Source: Streptomyces sp. CBMA156 (GTDB lineage Bacteria; Actinomycetota; Actinomycetes; Streptomycetales; Streptomycetaceae). From it: a stretch of DNA of 64,000 bases. Positions within the stretch are counted from its first letter, which is position 1; the number at the start of each line of letters is the position of its first letter. The translations under genes were made by a program, and so were the position numbers. The stretch is from contig NZ_MSJQ01000455.1 of assembly GCF_014596515.1 (NCBI RefSeq), positions 1 to 64,000 of the forward strand, read 5' to 3'. Under the pieces are notes generated by a model. The model had not been told where the DNA came from. It worked only from the letters and a program-made list of their open reading frames with translations, and ran no database searches. Below, in pieces: positions 60,975 through 64,000 of the stretch.

Positions 60975-62273
60975 ATGACGGCATCAAACAAGCAAGGTGA
61001 ATCGGCGCAACCATGGTGCATGAGTACTTCAACGCACCCCTGGAAATCAGCCACCCCGGACCCGTTCAGCGAGATCACCACCGCCGCCCCTCCCGCTCCG
61101 CCGAGTGCCCTGCGCTCGCAATACCGCACTTCACCACTCACCAACCTCCGCCCGCCGGCCAGCCAGGCCACCCCGGCGCAGACGCAGGCATGGGCCAGCT
61201 TCCTGGCAGGGGCCGTCCACAATGGACTCGACCCGACACTGGTCACCCAATGGCTGACCATCCTGGCCGACGCCACCGGCAGCCCCGTCCTCCCGTCTTT
61301 GGCCTCCATGCCGTTGGGCGACTATGTCAACCTCCGCCTCCCGGTCATCCTGACCGGCCTGGAAAGCACCACACACGCCCCCTACCTCGCCGGCTGTCAC
61401 CTGCGGATCGAGCCCGAGCTCGGGCAGCTCCCCCTCCGCCTGATCACCACCGCTCTCATCACTGCGGCGGTTCTCGGCTGGATCGCCGATGGCTGCGGCC
61501 GCTCCACGATCAAGAACACCCTCGCCATGCTCTCCCGCATCTTCGAGCAGGCCATCGTGGACGGCATCCTCGAACGCAACACCGCCCACATCACCGGCTG
61601 GCAGCGCGAATACCAGCAGGTCGAAGACGAACTGCGGGACCCCCGCTCCCTTGCCCTGCGCAACTGGGACGCCCTCACCGAACTCGCCGATGCCCTGGTC
61701 GCGGCCTCATACAACCGCTATCGCGGATGGGGTGATGTCGTCGTCCACAGCGCCTGCACTGCCACACGGATCGGCGAGGTCTCCGGAGTCCGGGCCCGCG
61801 ACGTCGATACCGACAAGTGGCTCCTGACCTGCCGCCGACAGACCACCCCCGCTCCCGGCGGCCTGGTCGACAAGCACACCAAGGGTAGGGTCGCCCGCCT
61901 CATCCCGATCATCGAACCATTGCGCCCACTCATCATCAGGCGGCTCCAAGCGACGCGAGGCGACCCGGACGCCCGCCTCTACACCGGCCCGCGCGGCGGT
62001 CGCATCAGCACCGCTGTCCTGCGCGACGCCACCCACTGGGACGACGTCACCCGGAACCTCGGCTATGAACACCTGCGCCACACCGGCCTGACCTGGATGG
62101 CCGACGCCGGCATCCTTCCGCACATCCTCAAGGAGATCGCAGGCCACCGGCTCATCACCACCACCCAGCGCTACTTCCACCCCGACGCGCTCCGGATCCT
62201 GGAAGCCGGCCAAGCCCTCACTCATCACCTCGAGAAGCTCCAACGCGACGGCCAGATCACCCGCCGCTGGTAA
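60975..62273 (+). CDS. Tyrosine recombinase, integrase of the tRNA-Pro island
   Basis: This 432-residue site-specific recombinase has the catalytic Arg in CTATRIGEVSGVRARDVD (~261), Lys in KHTKGRVARLIP, HxxR in YEHLRHTGLTWMADAG (~364), His in IAGHRLITTTQRYFHPD and the nucleophilic Tyr in the same stretch (~399). The gene points toward the tRNA-Pro gene ~400 bases away, the standard position for the enzyme that inserted the island there. The start is set at ATG 60975; an N-terminal ~60 residues rich in Pro/Ala/Ser has no recognised function. Confidence 0.9.
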   Translation: MTASNKQGESAQPWCMSTSTHPWKSATPDPFSEITTAAPPAPPSALRSQYRTSPLTNLRPPASQATPAQTQAWASFLAGAVHNGLDPTLVTQWLTILADATGSPVLPSLASMPLGDYVNLRLPVILTGLESTTHAPYLAGCHLRIEPELGQLPLRLITTALITAAVLGWIADGCGRSTIKNTLAMLSRIFEQAIVDGILERNTAHITGWQREYQQVEDELRDPRSLALRNWDALTELADALVAASYNRYRGWGDVVVHSACTATRIGEVSGVRARDVDTDKWLLTCRRQTTPAPGGLVDKHTKGRVARLIPIIEPLRPLIIRRLQATRGDPDARLYTGPRGGRISTAVLRDATHWDDVTRNLGYEHLRHTGLTWMADAGILPHILKEIAGHRLITTTQRYFHPDALRILEAGQALTHHLEKLQRDGQITRRW

Positions 62274-62420
62274 CACGCCGTAACTGCCATCGCCTCGAAA
62301 ATGGCCGCTGACAAGCCGCTTCGATGCTGCCCGAGTCACACCACGGCAAGCAGTAGGCGCCAGAAAGGCCTTAGAAATGCCCCGATATGAACCAGTTTTA
62401 CCCACTTGACCCGCGACCGA

Positions 62421-62445
62421 CGCACTTGACCGAAGGTCAAGTGCG
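62421..62445. terminator. Hairpin after integrase
   Basis: A perfect 11-bp stem CGCACTTGACC with a GAA loop, ~150 bases after the integrase stop. The sequence echoes the tRNA-Pro anticodon arm (CACTTGAC). Confidence 0.5.
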
Positions 62446-62559
62446 CCGCCACGCCTCGCTCCAGCAAAACGACAGGAGATCTCTCACTTCACCTTGAGAT
62501 CGAAGAACAATCCACACACCAGCCACCCGAGCAACGGGTGGCGACGGACCTGCGGCCAA

Positions 62560-62580
62560 ACCTGGGGACCATTTTGGGAC
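62560..62580. repeat. Putative integrase arm site, right copy
   Basis: It matches 45868-45888 in inverted orientation at 20 of 21 positions and contains GGGGACCATTTTGGGAC. It lies 86 bases from the att repeat. Confidence 0.55.
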
Positions 62581-62666
62581 CGCCCGGGATCAAGAAACGG
62601 GCCCCAAAAACCAGTAAGAGCGGGCCCTTGGTTTCCCAAGTACCCGCTCCCACAACCGACTTCACA

Positions 62667-62741
<75 letters not shown>

Positions 62742-62874
62742 TGGTCTCGGCACCTGAAGCGAGAGCCTGAGGGGCTCTGCTGTGGGCTTCTCGACCTTGT
62801 CTCCGGTGTCCCGGCGACGTGGAAAACAATACAGCACGTCGGGGGGTGCTCGCTGCCAGGTTCGGGGTGGTGGG

Positions 62875-64000
62875 TCAGGGGGTCGGGTGGCGGGCGTCGT
62901 AGGCGAGGAAGGCGGGGCGGCGGGCGGCGAGGAGGAGGACGGCGGCGACGCAGGCGAGGCCGCCGGTGATCACAGAGGTGGCGGGATTGGAGAGGGCCGC
63001 GACGGTGCCGGACTCGAAGTCGCCGAGGCGGGGGCCGCCGGCGACCACGACGATGAAGATCCCCTGGAGGCGGCCGCGCATCTCGTCGGGGGCCGCGACC
63101 TGCATCATCGTGTTGCGGAAGATCATGCTGACGGTGTCGGCGCAGCCCGCGACCGCGAGCAGCAGGAGACCGAGCCAGAGGTTGTGGAGGGCGCCGAAGG
63201 CCGCGATGGCCAGGCCCCAGGCGGCGACCGCGGCGAGGATGGCGATGCCCTGGCGGCGCACGCGGCCGACCCAACCGGAGAACAGCGCTCCGACCAGGGC
63301 GCCGACGGCCGGGGCGGAGGCCAGCAGGCCGACGGTGCCGGCGTCGCCGCCGTAGAAGGTGACCGCGATGGCCGGGAAGAGGGCGCGCGGCATGCCGAAG
63401 ACCATCGCGGCCAGGTCGGCGAGGAAGCTGGTGCGCAGGTTGGGCTGCTCGCGCAGGAATCGGAGGCCGTCGAGGACGGAGGCGCGGCCCTTGCGATCGC
63501 CGAGCGGCCGCATGGCGGGCAGGCGCCACATCGCGTAGAGGGTGGCGGTGAAGGCGACGGTGTCGATCAGGTAGGCGGCCTGGACGCCGTACGCGCCGAT
63601 GAGGACGCCGCCGAGCATCGGGCCCACGGTGAGGCCGAGGTTCATGCTGACGGTGTTCAGGGCGTTCGCCGCCGGCAGCTGGTGGCTCGGCACCAGCCTG
63701 GGGATCATCGCGGAGCGGGCGGGCGAGCTGAGTGCGAAGAAGCCGGCCTGGACGGCGACGGCGGCGTACAGGACGGCGACCAGGCCGAGGCCGGCGAGCG
63801 CCTGCGCGGCCAGGACGGCCGAGACGGCTGCCAGGCCGGCGGAGCCGATCAGGCCCAGCCGGCGTCGGTCGACGGTGTCGGCGATCGCGCCGCCGTAGAG
63901 GCCGAAGACGACGAGTGGGACGAGCGAGAAGATGCCGACCAGGCCGGTCGCGAAGGCGGAGCCGGTCAGATCGTAGACCTGGACGGAGACGGCGACGGCC
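62875..64000 (-). CDS. MFS exporter, EntS-like (partial, start beyond right edge)
   Basis: The minus frame is open to the right edge, giving at least 375 residues of a major facilitator transporter. After SVQVYDLTGSAFATGLVGIF come LYGGAIADTVDRRRLGL (MFS motif A region), PARSAMIPRLVPSHQLPAAN and LTVGPMLGGVLIGAYGVQAA. This layout is that of MFS_3/enterobactin exporter-like and drug efflux proteins. The C-terminus RRPAFLAYDARHPTP is complete. The substrate is unknown. Confidence 0.88.
   Translation of the reverse strand, partial: AVAVSVQVYDLTGSAFATGLVGIFSLVPLVVFGLYGGAIADTVDRRRLGLIGSAGLAAVSAVLAAQALAGLGLVAVLYAAVAVQAGFFALSSPARSAMIPRLVPSHQLPAANALNTVSMNLGLTVGPMLGGVLIGAYGVQAAYLIDTVAFTATLYAMWRLPAMRPLGDRKGRASVLDGLRFLREQPNLRTSFLADLAAMVFGMPRALFPAIAVTFYGGDAGTVGLLASAPAVGALVGALFSGWVGRVRRQGIAILAAVAAWGLAIAAFGALHNLWLGLLLLAVAGCADTVSMIFRNTMMQVAAPDEMRGRLQGIFIVVVAGGPRLGDFESGTVAALSNPATSVITGGLACVAAVLLLAARRPAFLAYDARHPTP

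Overview
The window is high-GC actinomycete chromosome, most likely Streptomyces or a close relative. The support is third-position G/C codon use, many GTG starts, DrrAB-type ABC genes, SARP and AraC regulators, a dnd cluster with divergent dndA, and a tRNA-Pro island. About 60 genes or gene remnants can be supported. Ordinary backbone alternates with two accessory blocks of clearly lower or different base composition.

Backbone 1 (1-10.8 kb): the end of a biotin-carrier carboxylase subunit; a divergent NarL-type two-component pair; a TetR regulator with a palindromic operator; a small membrane protein; a minus-strand group of a degenerate type II thioesterase, an acyl-AMP ligase and a nitrilase-family amidohydrolase; and a DrrAB-like ABC exporter. 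Defence block A (11-30 kb) is a phosphorothioate (PT) island. It holds a DUF262-DUF1524 protein of SspE/GmrSD type, a PT-associated methyltransferase, dndA divergent from dndBCDE, and a translationally coupled five-gene operon: winged-helix protein, PLD-DEAH helicase, 58-residue protein, SMC-like ATPase, and PT-associated protein 4. A PIN-like protein faces this operon. Two related palindromes lie in the dndA-dndB promoter region. The block ends in IS5-type and LysR debris.

Backbone 2 (30.8-44.2 kb): a secreted CAP-domain protein, a PfkB sugar kinase, an MFS transporter, secreted M28 and M1 aminopeptidases, an OmpR-type two-component pair, two frameshifted AraC genes, a Fic-LacI fused remnant, and an amidase. 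Gene decay is heavy between 40.4 and 46.5 kb.

Defence block B (45.6-62.7 kb) is a genomic island inserted at the 3' end of a tRNA-Pro(GGG) gene. A 47-bp direct repeat of the tRNA 3' half (45 of 47 matches) bounds it. It carries its own tyrosine integrase next to the tRNA, a Fic protein, a SARP/NB-ARC/TPR regulator, a protein kinase, and a tight four-gene operon: Cas4/RecB-like nuclease, Cys-rich REase-like protein, DinG-type helicase, and a 920-residue PIWI-RE protein. This predicted and little-studied PIWI-RE conflict system is the most notable content of the window. A decayed integrase just outside the left repeat suggests that an earlier element used the same tRNA. The window closes with an MFS exporter that runs off the right edge.

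The PT island probably marks self DNA (DndA supplies sulfur, DndCDE inserts it, DndB regulates) and restricts unmarked or wrongly marked DNA through the helicase/ATPase module and the DUF262 protein. The PIWI-RE operon probably acts independently on invading nucleic acid. These roles are inferred from gene families and context, not shown by the sequence alone.
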